Of a stretch of 64,000 nucleotides of DNA, positions 17,580 to 25,237 are shown in pieces. The notes below the pieces were generated by a model. It made no database searches. It saw only the letters and a program-made list of their open reading frames with translations, and was not told the DNA's origin. Every line of letters begins with the position of its first letter. Within the stretch, counting starts at the first letter, position 1. The position numbers and the translations under genes were made by a program. The stretch comes from Planctomycetota bacterium (GTDB lineage: Bacteria > Planctomycetota > UBA1135 > GCA-002748355). The stretch covers positions 62,001 to 126,000 of the forward strand of contig PDSF01000032.1 of assembly GCA_002748355.1 (NCBI GenBank). Direction: 5' to 3'.

Positions 17580-18284
17580 ATGCCAAAGCCCCTGCAGATA
17601 CTCCACCTCTCTCCGAGCCACATCGTCATCGCCAAGGCACCGGGCCTCCTCAGCATCGAAGCACCGGGCCGGGATCCACGCCTTAGCGTCGTGCTGCGGC
17701 TGCGCGAGCTACTGGAGTCCCGAGGCGAGGCCAGCGAAGTCTACGCCGTGCATCGCATCGACGAAGAAACCAGCGGCGCCCTGGTCTTGGCGCGTAGCCC
17801 CGAGGCGCGCGCCCACTTTGACGCCCTCTTCGCTTCGCATCGCATCGAGCGCATCTACCACGCGATCGTGCTCGGCACGCCACATCCGCGATCCGGGCGC
17901 ATCGAGAGCCAGCTTGTCGTCGGCGAGGACGGGGTGGTCGTGAGCTGCGAGCAGGGCGGCGAACGCGCGGTGATGGACTACGCTGTCGTTCACCAAGGCC
18001 CCCAGTTCAGTGTCGTCGCCTGCCGCCTGGAAACCGGGCGCCGCAATCAGATCCGAGTGCAGCTGGCCGATCGTGGCTGCCCCCTCGTTGGTGACCGCAA
18101 GTATGGACGCTTCGACAAGCGTTTCGACCGCGTGCGCGCCCGCCGCAGCATGCTGCACGCCACAGCTCTCGGCTTCGTCGCCCCCGGAGAGCATGCTGCC
18201 AAGACCCACGTCGCCCCCTTCCCCGATGATTTTGAAAAGCTGCTCGGGCCGGACTTGCTGCAGGCGCTGACACCCACCTCCTAG
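17580..18284 (+). CDS. RluA-family RNA pseudouridine synthase
   Basis: 234-residue enzyme that isomerises uridine to pseudouridine in rRNA or tRNA. The catalytic motif reads HRIDEETSGALV (residues 58-69), with Asp61 as the expected nucleophile; RluA members usually have HRLD. RLETGRRNQIRVQLA and VGDRKYG are the later signatures. There is no S4 domain at the N-terminus, so it belongs to the short RluA/RluC-core type; the target site is not predictable. A GGAGGAG ribosome site lies 8-14 bases before the ATG. The gene is divergent from the NtrC-like regulator. Confidence 0.92.
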   Translation: MPKPLQILHLSPSHIVIAKAPGLLSIEAPGRDPRLSVVLRLRELLESRGEASEVYAVHRIDEETSGALVLARSPEARAHFDALFASHRIERIYHAIVLGTPHPRSGRIESQLVVGEDGVVVSCEQGGERAVMDYAVVHQGPQFSVVACRLETGRRNQIRVQLADRGCPLVGDRKYGRFDKRFDRVRARRSMLHATALGFVAPGEHAAKTHVAPFPDDFEKLLGPDLLQALTPTS

Positions 18285-18395
18285 CAGCTCATCGCAAAGC
18301 GGCCGCAAGAGCCCCTCCACAGCTCCAGGGCCATCAACGCCAGAAGCTGGGAATTCATAGGTGCCAGCGCTGGGCTCAAGCGCTTGCATATCTAC

Positions 18396-19868
18396 ATGAC
18401 CAGATTCCTCCCCCCGCTTCTCGCCCTCCTCGCACTCTCCCCCCTCCTTTCCGCGCAGCTGCGGCTGCCCGCCCTCTTTGGTAAGGGCGCCGTGCTCCAG
18501 CGCGATCAAGTGATCCCGGTCTGGGGCTGGGCCGAGGCCGGGAGCCAGGTCCAAGTGCTCCTGGGTAAGGAACAGCTCAGCTGCAAGGCCGACGCCCTCG
18601 GGCGTTGGTTCGTTCGCTTTCCCGCGCGAAAAAGCGGCAAGGACCTGGTCCTTGTGGTCGAAAGCGGGCGCGAGCGCCTAGCACGCAGCAACATCCAGAT
18701 CGGTGAAGTCTGGATCTGCTCGGGGCAGTCGAACATGGAATGGCCGCTCACCCGCGCCATGAATGCCACGGCCGAAATCGCCGCGGCCAAGGACCCGGGA
18801 CTGCGCTTCTTCCGACTCCAGCGGAGAAGCTCGCTGGCTCCTGAGCTGGACTGCAACACGAAGTGGAGCCACTGCACCCCGGAGACTGCGGCGCGCTTCT
18901 CCGGCGTCGGCTATTTCTTCGGGAGGGAGCTGCGCAAAGCTCTGGGGAAGCAGGTGCCGATCGGGCTGATTCAGAGTTCCTGGGGCGGCACCACCGCGCA
19001 GACCTGGATTTCGCCGAATGGCCTGCAGATGGAGGATTCCTGCAAGCCAGAGATCGAACGATGGATGCAACGGATCAGCAAGGACCCCAGTGGCCAGCTC
19101 GCCAAGGACAAGAACCGCCCGGGCAACCTCTATCGCGGCATGATTCACCCACTGATCCCCTACTCGATGAGAGGTGTGATCTGGTACCAGGGTGAAAACA
19201 ACGCCAGCCGGGCCTGGGAATACCGCAAGGTCTTTCCGGCTCTGATCCGCGATTGGCGACGGGTATGGGCGCTGGGTCCCTTCCAGCTAGCCCCCCGGGA
19301 GCTGCGTCCCTTCCCCTTCCTCTTCGTCCAGTTGGCAAACTACAAGCTCCGCCGCGGCAACCCGCTCTCTTGGGCCGAGCTGCGTGAAGCTCAAGCCCTG
19401 GCGCTGAGCCTGCCTGCGACCGGCATGGCCAGCGCCATCGACATCGGCAACCCCAAGGACATCCACCCCAAGAACAAGCAGGAGGTCGGACGCCGCCTCG
19501 CGCTCATCGCACGCGCCCGGGTCTACGGAGAGAGCAAGCTCCCCCACATCGGTCCGCGCTTCGCGAAAGCGAGCTTCGCCAAGGGCAGGGTTACCGTGCA
19601 ATTGCAGCATGTCGTCGAGGCGCTACGCACTCGCGATGGCCAGGCGCCGAGTTCCTTCCAAGTCGCTGGCAAGGATCGCAAGTGGTACCCGGCAGAAGCC
19701 AAGCTACAGGGGAAGAGCATCCTCCTCACGAGCAAGCAGGTCCCAGAGCCCATCGCCGTCCGCTACGGCTGGGACGATAGCCCGCACTGCAACGTGAGCG
19801 ATGCCAGCGGACTGCCGCTGACCCCCTTCCGCAGCGACGACTGGCCGGGGGTCACCTGGCCCAAATAA
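18396..19868 (+). CDS. secreted sialate O-acetylesterase-like SGNH hydrolase
   Basis: 490 residues with a signal peptide (1-20, ending LLSA before Q), so exported. Family members remove acetyl groups from sialic acids or plant-type polysaccharides. The nucleophile motif is GQSNMEWPL (Ser112). GLIQSSWGGTTAQTW and GVIWYQGENNA are the next conserved blocks, and the catalytic Asp-His pair is probably in NPKDIHPKNK. A beta domain at residues 21-105 precedes the catalytic part, as in characterised relatives. The ATG at 18396 was chosen because it begins the signal peptide; a TTG four codons earlier is less likely. Acetylated-glycan degradation is the likely role; the real substrate is unknown. Confidence 0.92.
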   Translation: MTRFLPPLLALLALSPLLSAQLRLPALFGKGAVLQRDQVIPVWGWAEAGSQVQVLLGKEQLSCKADALGRWFVRFPARKSGKDLVLVVESGRERLARSNIQIGEVWICSGQSNMEWPLTRAMNATAEIAAAKDPGLRFFRLQRRSSLAPELDCNTKWSHCTPETAARFSGVGYFFGRELRKALGKQVPIGLIQSSWGGTTAQTWISPNGLQMEDSCKPEIERWMQRISKDPSGQLAKDKNRPGNLYRGMIHPLIPYSMRGVIWYQGENNASRAWEYRKVFPALIRDWRRVWALGPFQLAPRELRPFPFLFVQLANYKLRRGNPLSWAELREAQALALSLPATGMASAIDIGNPKDIHPKNKQEVGRRLALIARARVYGESKLPHIGPRFAKASFAKGRVTVQLQHVVEALRTRDGQAPSSFQVAGKDRKWYPAEAKLQGKSILLTSKQVPEPIAVRYGWDDSPHCNVSDASGLPLTPFRSDDWPGVTWPK

Positions 19869-19936
19869 AGCCTGGGCGAGCCCGTTGCTCTCCCAGGCTT
19901 ACTTCTCGCCCAGGCTTTACTTCTCGCCCAGGCTTA
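19868..19936. terminator. convergent terminator with one left arm and repeated right arms
   Basis: AAGCCTGGGCGAG at 19868-19880 overlaps the stop codon. It can pair over nine bases with CCCAGGCTT at 19892-19900, or over all 13 with CTCGCCCAGGCTT at 19905-19917 or 19923-19935. The last two arms come from an 18-base direct repeat (19901-19918 and 19919-19936). It lies between two convergent genes and probably ends both transcripts. No long T-run is present. Confidence 0.65.
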
Positions 19937-19951
19937 GTAGGGCCGGAGGAT

Positions 19952-21016
19952 TCAGGGCAGGACGCCCACGAGCTGAGTCACGATCCCCTTGCCCAGGCTG
20001 AGACTTCCTCGAGCAGCTTGGTAGTCGTAGGAGCCGAGCATGCTGGTCACCATCCCCGAAATCGGCATCCGCATCGCTACGCCCGGCGAGGTCACCATGC
20101 CAAAGGCGTTGGCCTTCGCATCCAAGAAGAGCCCTTGGGCGTACACCGTCAGGCCATCCAGGCCAGTGACCTTGGGAATCCAGAGCCCGGCACTCGCGAC
20201 CATGCCCCCAGCGCCAGAACTCCAAGTGAAGGGCAGGAACAAGTCCATGCTGACATAGAGCCAGTTGCCGGGTGCTCCCAGCGGCGTCATATCAAAGGGC
20301 AAGTTGAGAGGGCCGTGCTTCGTGCGCGAAAAGCCATAGCAGACTAGGCCCGGATACTGCTTGGAGAGCCCGCTGGCCTGGAACTCCATCGTTCCGCCCG
20401 GCAGCATCTTGCTCAGGTCCGACTTGACGATGTAGCTCTCATTCGCGCTGAACTTGCCGCTCTTGCCGAAGCTGACGAAGCTGCCCGGAGAGGAGTTCGA
20501 CTTGTGGGCATCGATGAAGTAGTTGGGCTTGTAAGCCTTCTGCGGCAACTCCCACTCAAGCAAGAGGTGCCCCTTCGCCACCTTGTAGAAAAACGGTCGG
20601 CTGAGCTTCCACACGATATTGAAGCTCGGTACCCCCGTCTGGGCCGGAGCATTGAGGGTCCCCTTGAAGGCCAAGGTCGGCTGGCCACTACGGTTGCTCG
20701 CAAAACTGCTGCTCATCTTGCTCGGCGACACGCTCGTCTCTGAGATCCAGAGACTCATATTGGGGAAGCGCTTCGCGGCCACGATCGCATTGCGAGCATC
20801 GATTCGCCAACGCAGCTCGCGGAGCATCGCGACGCTCCGGCCCACGGCAGTGTTCAAGATGATCTGCTGGACACGTCCGCCGCCATAACCGGTGGGGTAG
20901 ACAGACAAAGTCGACCCGTCAGAACTCGCAGCCGCCGCAGGGATGACCTTGGTCTGCTGAGCTGGGAGGAAGCTCGCAAGCGCAAGCCCGGCGGCACCGA
21001 TAATCAAAACACGCAT
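19952..21016 (-). CDS. secreted protein, unknown
   Basis: 354 residues. Residues 1-20 are a signal peptide ending FLPA before QQ. The mature part is rich in Ser, Gly and aromatic residues, predicted mostly beta, with no catalytic motif seen. It contains a short lectin-like-looking stretch (FNIVWKLSRPFFYK, then GHLLLEWELPQK), but this is not enough for a family call. GGAGTGATGA precedes the ATG at a good distance. It resembles the many exported proteins of unknown role in planctomycete genomes, an inference from style rather than from a database match. Confidence 0.8.
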   Translation of the reverse strand: MRVLIIGAAGLALASFLPAQQTKVIPAAAASSDGSTLSVYPTGYGGGRVQQIILNTAVGRSVAMLRELRWRIDARNAIVAAKRFPNMSLWISETSVSPSKMSSSFASNRSGQPTLAFKGTLNAPAQTGVPSFNIVWKLSRPFFYKVAKGHLLLEWELPQKAYKPNYFIDAHKSNSSPGSFVSFGKSGKFSANESYIVKSDLSKMLPGGTMEFQASGLSKQYPGLVCYGFSRTKHGPLNLPFDMTPLGAPGNWLYVSMDLFLPFTWSSGAGGMVASAGLWIPKVTGLDGLTVYAQGLFLDAKANAFGMVTSPGVAMRMPISGMVTSMLGSYDYQAARGSLSLGKGIVTQLVGVLP

Positions 21017-21417
21017 TCATCACTCCTTGTGGCTGGTCCCAATATCTTGGCAGATCCGAGCAACAGGTCTAGCGCAAGGAGTTCAGGCGCGACAGACTTG
21101 CTGCAGCCTGGTGACGAAGGGAATCAGGGATCTGGCGCTTTGCCGCCACGCGTCCCTGGCAAGGCCCGCTTAGCGATGAGTCGCCAAGCACAGCCGCTTG
21201 CGCCCGGCCAGCTCGCTCGGCTGGGACAAGGTAGACTCTGCCCCAGCAACCACCAGAGCCCCAGCAAACACCAGACACGACAAGGGCGAGATCGGGAAGT
21301 AGAGCCCGAGCTTCGGGGTTCCGTCGAAAGCCCATATCGAGCGAAGCTGAAGTCAATGGGCTTGGTTTCCATGACTGAGTTGACTAGCTACTGCCACCAA
21401 AAGGGTATGGTCAGACC
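21017..21417. other. intergenic region holding the left copy of a 60-bp repeat
   Basis: 401 bases between the divergent secreted-protein and glycosyltransferase-like genes. The only structure identified is the repeat at 21159-21218, which duplicates the 3' end of the lipoprotein gene near 24 kb. Short frames on both strands have no convincing start. Promoters for the two genes are presumably here but cannot be picked reliably. Confidence 0.5.
21159..21218. repeat. left copy of 60-bp direct repeat bounding an island
   Basis: Matches 23970-24029 in the same orientation at 57 of 60 positions. The right copy is the last 17 codons of a lipoprotein gene plus its stop codon; this left copy preserves the stop in the matching frame but is not attached to a gene. 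The three differences each change an amino acid, as expected for an unselected copy. Confidence 0.85.
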
Positions 21418-22428
21418 ATGCCCGGATATGAACCTCAACTGACGGTCTTTTACTCCAAACCACCTGGCTATGGCTGGGCTCCGATAACCGAGATGGCGCG
21501 GTTGGCCGGAAAACTGCTTGGGGCCAACTATTTGGAATTCGATGGAACGCAGCCCTACACCAAGTGGGCCGCACTCAAGGGCAGCTGGCCTAGGCGCCGC
21601 GGCAAGCACAAGGCGCTAGTGATTGCGGCTCAGCCAGGAGACCTCAACCGACTCTCCGAGCGGCTTGGCTGGCTTCGCGGTTACGAGTTCAGCGTCGGCT
21701 GGGTCATCGACTCCTTCTGGGAAGACCGCATCCCACGGGTGGCAAAGGGCCATTTTGATCAGCTATTCATCACAGATGGGGACCTCACCGACAGCTGGGA
21801 GAAGCGCACCGGAACGAGCACAGCTTGGCTACCCTGGGGTGCGGAAGCACTTCGGCAGCCAGAACTGGCTCAAGAGCGCCCGGTAGATCTGCAGCGCCTG
21901 GGAAGGCAGCCAGGCGCTTGGGACGACGACGATCGCGCTACAGCCGCGGCGGTCAAGCAGGGCATGACCTACCGTGGTCGGCCGCCGTATTCAGATTCCC
22001 TGGAGGAAGGTCAGCGGATGCTGCGTGCGACATTGGTCCAGGCGAAGTACGTACTCGCGTTTTCCAATCGAGTGGGGAACGCCGACTACACCCACAAGCG
22101 ACACGAGTATGTCACTGGCAGGTGGACGCAGGCACTTGCCGCCGGCGCATGCGTGGCCGGGCTTTCGCCCCGGTGCCGGGCCACCCGGGAGCTGCTGTGG
22201 CCCGAGGGCCTTCTGGAACTCTCTGGGATAGACCTAGAGTCTGGGATAGCCGAGGTAGCTGCTGCGGCCCAGACCTGGACCCCGGAGGTCGCCGTTCAAA
22301 ACCGCCAAAAGGCGCTTGAGCGGCTCGACTGGCGGCACAGATTCGCGGAGCTGGCTAGCGCACTAGAATGGAGCGCACCACGATTACAAGCGGAGCTGGA
22401 CGAGATTCGAGAGCTGCTAGCTCCCTAA
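21418..22428 (+). CDS. glycosyltransferase-like protein
   Basis: 336 residues, cytoplasmic. The layout resembles GT-B family proteins with a C-terminal spore-protein/Glyco_trans_1_2-like domain: a Rossmann-type N-terminal half (VIDSFWEDRIP, then HFDQLFITDG), followed by KYVLAFSNRV, RHEYVTGRWTQALAAGACVAGL and a run of helices. In this group the R-x-(Y/W)-E-x-x-A-x-G-like segment marks the donor-sugar site; here it is GRWTQALAAGACV. Both sugar and acceptor are unknown. The gene lies inside the island bounded by the 60-bp repeat, next to a polysaccharide pyruvyl transferase, so a surface-polysaccharide role fits. Confidence 0.68.
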   Translation: MPGYEPQLTVFYSKPPGYGWAPITEMARLAGKLLGANYLEFDGTQPYTKWAALKGSWPRRRGKHKALVIAAQPGDLNRLSERLGWLRGYEFSVGWVIDSFWEDRIPRVAKGHFDQLFITDGDLTDSWEKRTGTSTAWLPWGAEALRQPELAQERPVDLQRLGRQPGAWDDDDRATAAAVKQGMTYRGRPPYSDSLEEGQRMLRATLVQAKYVLAFSNRVGNADYTHKRHEYVTGRWTQALAAGACVAGLSPRCRATRELLWPEGLLELSGIDLESGIAEVAAAAQTWTPEVAVQNRQKALERLDWRHRFAELASALEWSAPRLQAELDEIRELLAP

Positions 22429-22541
22429 TGGCTCCAAAGTTTGGGCGGTAAAGCGCTCTGGGAAGCGGCTCAGGGAATTTCTTGCGGCGGTAACGACCTT
22501 GAACCTAACTGCGTAGTAATCACCCTTCATGCTTGACTTAG

Positions 22542-23405
22542 TTAACCAAAGCGCCCTCGCCTCCAATCGCTCATGAAACGTTGAATCGCCTCAAGCAATT
22601 GCTCCCGCCTAACTGCGCGCAGTTTTTCGCAGCTGCACCTAGGCTTAGCGGTGCGTAGTAGGTACTTCAGTTGTGCTGCCATCAAATAAACGCCAAGCGA
22701 ATCCCCCAATTTCTCCCCCAGAAATCGGCGGCGAGAAGCCGCAAGTGACCGGATCCGACGAAAGGCAAGGTCCAGGTGCATTGTTTCAGCCCAGTCCGCC
22801 CATTTCCATCGATCAATGTGCTTGCCAGAGACGAGTGGAACCCAGGGAATTCCGTATGAGTCCGCCAGTATAGCTCCGTGCATCGCTTCACTAAGAACCC
22901 AGTCGCAAGCTGTAAGTTCCGCGACAAACTCCGAAGGCGCCAATCGAGGATCCACATACCTTATACCGGAATATTCGCAGGATCGTTTCAAACTTGTTCC
23001 CATTATCACTGATGTCGTGACGTGAGGGACCAGGGCTACCTGCCCGTAGGATTTTCGCGCCCTCGGGACCAGATCAGGAGTAAGCAGCGCTGGGTCAGTT
23101 ATCGCTTTATTGTGGTCCAACCCAAGAGCTTCGGCTGTTTTCCTCCCTCGGACAAAATAGATCACCCAACGACTGGTGTCGACCAGGCCCTGCCCATGAC
23201 GATAACCCGAACCAAGTATAACAGCTGGCTGCTGCGCCGGAATGCTATCAAGAATGGTGCCGATTCCAGAAACCCACCATTGGGAGTCACCATCAAGGCA
23301 ATCGCCGATAAAATTGGGCCAGAGGATAGCGTTGAGGTCATCACCTACATTGCTATCGGCTGCAACTGCAGGAAGATCCGAAAATCGACAGTAGTGGAGT
23401 ATCAT
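22542..23405 (-). CDS. polysaccharide pyruvyl transferase-family protein
   Basis: 287 residues. These enzymes add pyruvyl ketals to exopolysaccharide sugars. NVGDDLNAILW (near residues 19-29) is the usual N-terminal 'GD-x-x-N' motif, ILGSGYRHG follows, and the later blocks DWVLSEAMHGAILADSYGIPWV and the basic C-terminal helix fit the family. GAGG five bases before the ATG at 23405 supports that start over a TTG nine bases upstream. Codon third positions and base composition look less GC-rich than the flanking genes, consistent with acquisition along with the island, though this was judged by eye. Confidence 0.78.
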   Translation of the reverse strand: MILHYCRFSDLPAVAADSNVGDDLNAILWPNFIGDCLDGDSQWWVSGIGTILDSIPAQQPAVILGSGYRHGQGLVDTSRWVIYFVRGRKTAEALGLDHNKAITDPALLTPDLVPRARKSYGQVALVPHVTTSVIMGTSLKRSCEYSGIRYVDPRLAPSEFVAELTACDWVLSEAMHGAILADSYGIPWVPLVSGKHIDRWKWADWAETMHLDLAFRRIRSLAASRRRFLGEKLGDSLGVYLMAAQLKYLLRTAKPRCSCEKLRAVRREQLLEAIQRFMSDWRRGRFG

Positions 23406-23651
23406 AATCCTCAAGCCGTGGCCAGGAATGGATGTAATGCAGAGGCCCCTGGCGCACCCAAGTGTTTACCAAGACACCACGGAGCATCCAACGAGGAAGG
23501 ACATACCGCATGTTAACATGCTGCAAACGAAGGAATCGACGTTGTTTCCATGTCTGACGAGCTGAGGAAAAAAGTTTCGTCTCGCGAGCAGTAATTCGAC
23601 CGGAAGCTCCGTGTGGCACGGCCAAAGATGGCAGACACGGTTGAGAGCGTG
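23353..23651 (-). pseudogene. 3' fragment of an unknown gene, cut at an IS66-type end
   Basis: A minus-strand frame ends at 23353, overlapping the start of the pyruvyl transferase gene. Its last ~95 codons read as plausible basic protein (for example RRFLRLQHVNMRYVLP and LVNTWVRQGPLHYIH). Toward its 5' side the frame runs straight into an IS66-type end at 23652, so the upstream part of the gene is missing or separated. The fragment may be the tail of a glycosyltransferase-like gene of the island; that is a guess. The overlap with the next gene means part of it could also be chance reading. Confidence 0.35.
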
Positions 23652-23679
23652 GTAAGCGTTGCTTGACGCCCATCTTGAC
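23652..23679. repeat. lone IS66-type terminal inverted repeat
   Basis: GTAAGCGTTGCTTGACGCCC at 23652-23671 and the next eight bases match the left end of the IS66 element at 60780-60807 at 27 of 28 positions, same orientation. IS66 ends begin GTAA. The sequence to its right shows no further similarity to the element, and no opposite end was found nearby. Confidence 0.8.
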
Positions 23680-23969
23680 GGATGTGAATCGGTTTCGAGC
23701 AGAAAGGCGGGAGTTGATCCCGAGGTGCTTCGTGCGTCTTAAGTGCATCAATAGAAGCACTTATCTGCTGCAACGAGCTGCTCCCCGCGACCTCCTGCAT
23801 CCAAGCGGTTAACGGCCTCGTCGACCATTTCCGACAAGAACTGGGGCTTCTGGTCTCTGAGCTGAACCGGATAAACCAGACATCGCAAATGGAGTGCTCA
23901 AGCATCTTGACCAACCATTCGCCGCAAGGGTCTTTTCTTCGCTCCTCACTGCCGGTTTTGACCGGCGCA
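23680..23969. other. remnant DNA, no confident gene
   Basis: Short frames are open on both strands but have no good start and no recognised motif; one plus-strand reading gives a helix-like run (NGLVDHFRQELGLLVSELN) that may be chance. A small hairpin (GCCGGT, four-base loop, ACCGGC) lies at 23951-23966, just before the right copy of the 60-bp repeat, and could terminate the lipoprotein gene on the other strand. Confidence 0.45.
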
Positions 23970-24029
23970 GCAAGGCCCGCTTAGCGATGAGTCGCCAAGC
24001 GCAGCCGCATGCGCCCGGCCTGCTCGCTC
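23970..24029. repeat. right copy of 60-bp direct repeat bounding an island
   Basis: Contains the final codons and stop of the lipoprotein gene (stop complementary to 23981-23983) and matches 21159-21218 at 57 of 60 positions. The distance between copies is about 2.8 kb. Confidence 0.85.
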
Positions 24030-25237
24030 AGTGACCCGGAACAGCGAGCTCGCCCCGTGAGCAAGGGTCGCATGGGCTTCGGTCCCCCCCGAATCACCGT
24101 CCCGATGGCCGGCAGCGGCAGGTCAAAGAGCGCGAGGGATTCACTAGGCTTGGCCAGCAAGTTGCGCCTTGTGGCCGCCTTCGGCAGCGCCTTACGCACA
24201 GCGGCCAGGGGCCCCAGGCGTAGGCGTGACCTCTCGCCGAACTCCAGCACGAGGCCGACGCTGCGTCCCTGCAGGCGCAGCCGGGCCTCCCATTTCTGGC
24301 TGCCCTGCTTCACCAAGCCATCGAAGCCATCGAACTCCATCCGTGAGATCGCCTCACGCAAAGCCCGGGGATCAGCCACCGTCACCACCAATTGGCTCTG
24401 CGCCGGATCCAGGGGATTCCCTAAGCGCGGCCAGAAGCACAGGTATTCGTCGCCTAGAGCTTCCAACAGTTCCTCGCGCAGGAAGGGCAAGGTCTCGAGA
24501 CTCGCCCCCAGGACTTGGCGCAGAGCCTCGCCAAAGTAGCCGCCCTGACGGGCCAGGCTGCGCCGTTGCTGCGAGAGGATCCTCTGCAAGTCGGCCCGGG
24601 CCCAGAGAAACGCGAAGCGCCCGGGCAGCTCTTGCGCCGCCCCTCCGAGCCGGGACTTAGCCGCCGGAAGCAGCAGCGCCTTGACCAGCCCCATGGGCTC
24701 TCGCGCAAGCTGGACGTAGACATCCGCCTGCACCGACTCGACTCGGTCTCCCAAACGCTCAAGCCGCAAGGCCACCGCCGCCGAGAGGAAGCTCTCAAGA
24801 CCCAGGAAGGAGGTCGAGAGCTTAGAACCCCATCCACCCTCACTCGCCTGAAACAACTGATTCAGCATGGGGACCAGGCTCCGGCCCAGATCCGCGTGCA
24901 GCTCCACCTGGAAGTCCTCCGCGGAATCCAGCTGCTGGACGCTTCGCTGGAACCAGCGGCGCGAGCCCAGCGAGCGAAAACCGACGCCCGGCGAGAAGCC
25001 TTCGGGGCGAGCATCCTCCCCAACGAGGCGCAGCAGCCGTAGGCCCTCACCATCAAAGCCGCGGACACGCTCCTCGGCACCTAGCCCGAGCAGCTCGGGC
25101 ACCCAGGGCGCCCGCCATTCGATGCTCGCGGCGGTGCTGGCCGGCAGCTCGCCAGCCAAAACTCCCACGCGCTGCTGCCCAGGCTCACAGCTCAGCAAAG
25201 CGAACCCGAGGGCCGAGAGCAGCAGCGCGCCGCGCAT
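23981..25237 (-). CDS. lipoprotein, DUF3352-like, unknown
   Basis: 418 residues. The N-terminus MRGALLLSALGFALLSC has a lipobox (LLSC), so the mature protein is lipid-anchored. The body has repeated 'charged helix, then hydrophobic strand' units, with ADPRALREAISRMEFDGFDG near the middle and a final Arg-rich tail. This resembles DUF3352-type exported proteins, tentatively. Its ATG overlaps the stop of leucyl aminopeptidase (TGATG), which implies translational coupling. The last 17 codons are duplicated at 21.2 kb. A longer frame starting at 25354 would lie inside the aminopeptidase gene and is rejected. Confidence 0.78.
   Translation of the reverse strand: MRGALLLSALGFALLSCEPGQQRVGVLAGELPASTAASIEWRAPWVPELLGLGAEERVRGFDGEGLRLLRLVGEDARPEGFSPGVGFRSLGSRRWFQRSVQQLDSAEDFQVELHADLGRSLVPMLNQLFQASEGGWGSKLSTSFLGLESFLSAAVALRLERLGDRVESVQADVYVQLAREPMGLVKALLLPAAKSRLGGAAQELPGRFAFLWARADLQRILSQQRRSLARQGGYFGEALRQVLGASLETLPFLREELLEALGDEYLCFWPRLGNPLDPAQSQLVVTVADPRALREAISRMEFDGFDGLVKQGSQKWEARLRLQGRSVGLVLEFGERSRLRLGPLAAVRKALPKAATRRNLLAKPSESLALFDLPLPAIGTVIRGGPKPMRPLLTGRARCSGSLSEQAGRMRLRLATHR

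Noticed and set aside
23022..23516. Plus-strand 164-codon frame across the pyruvyl transferase region
   Set aside because: Opposite strand of a recognised gene; no start signal.
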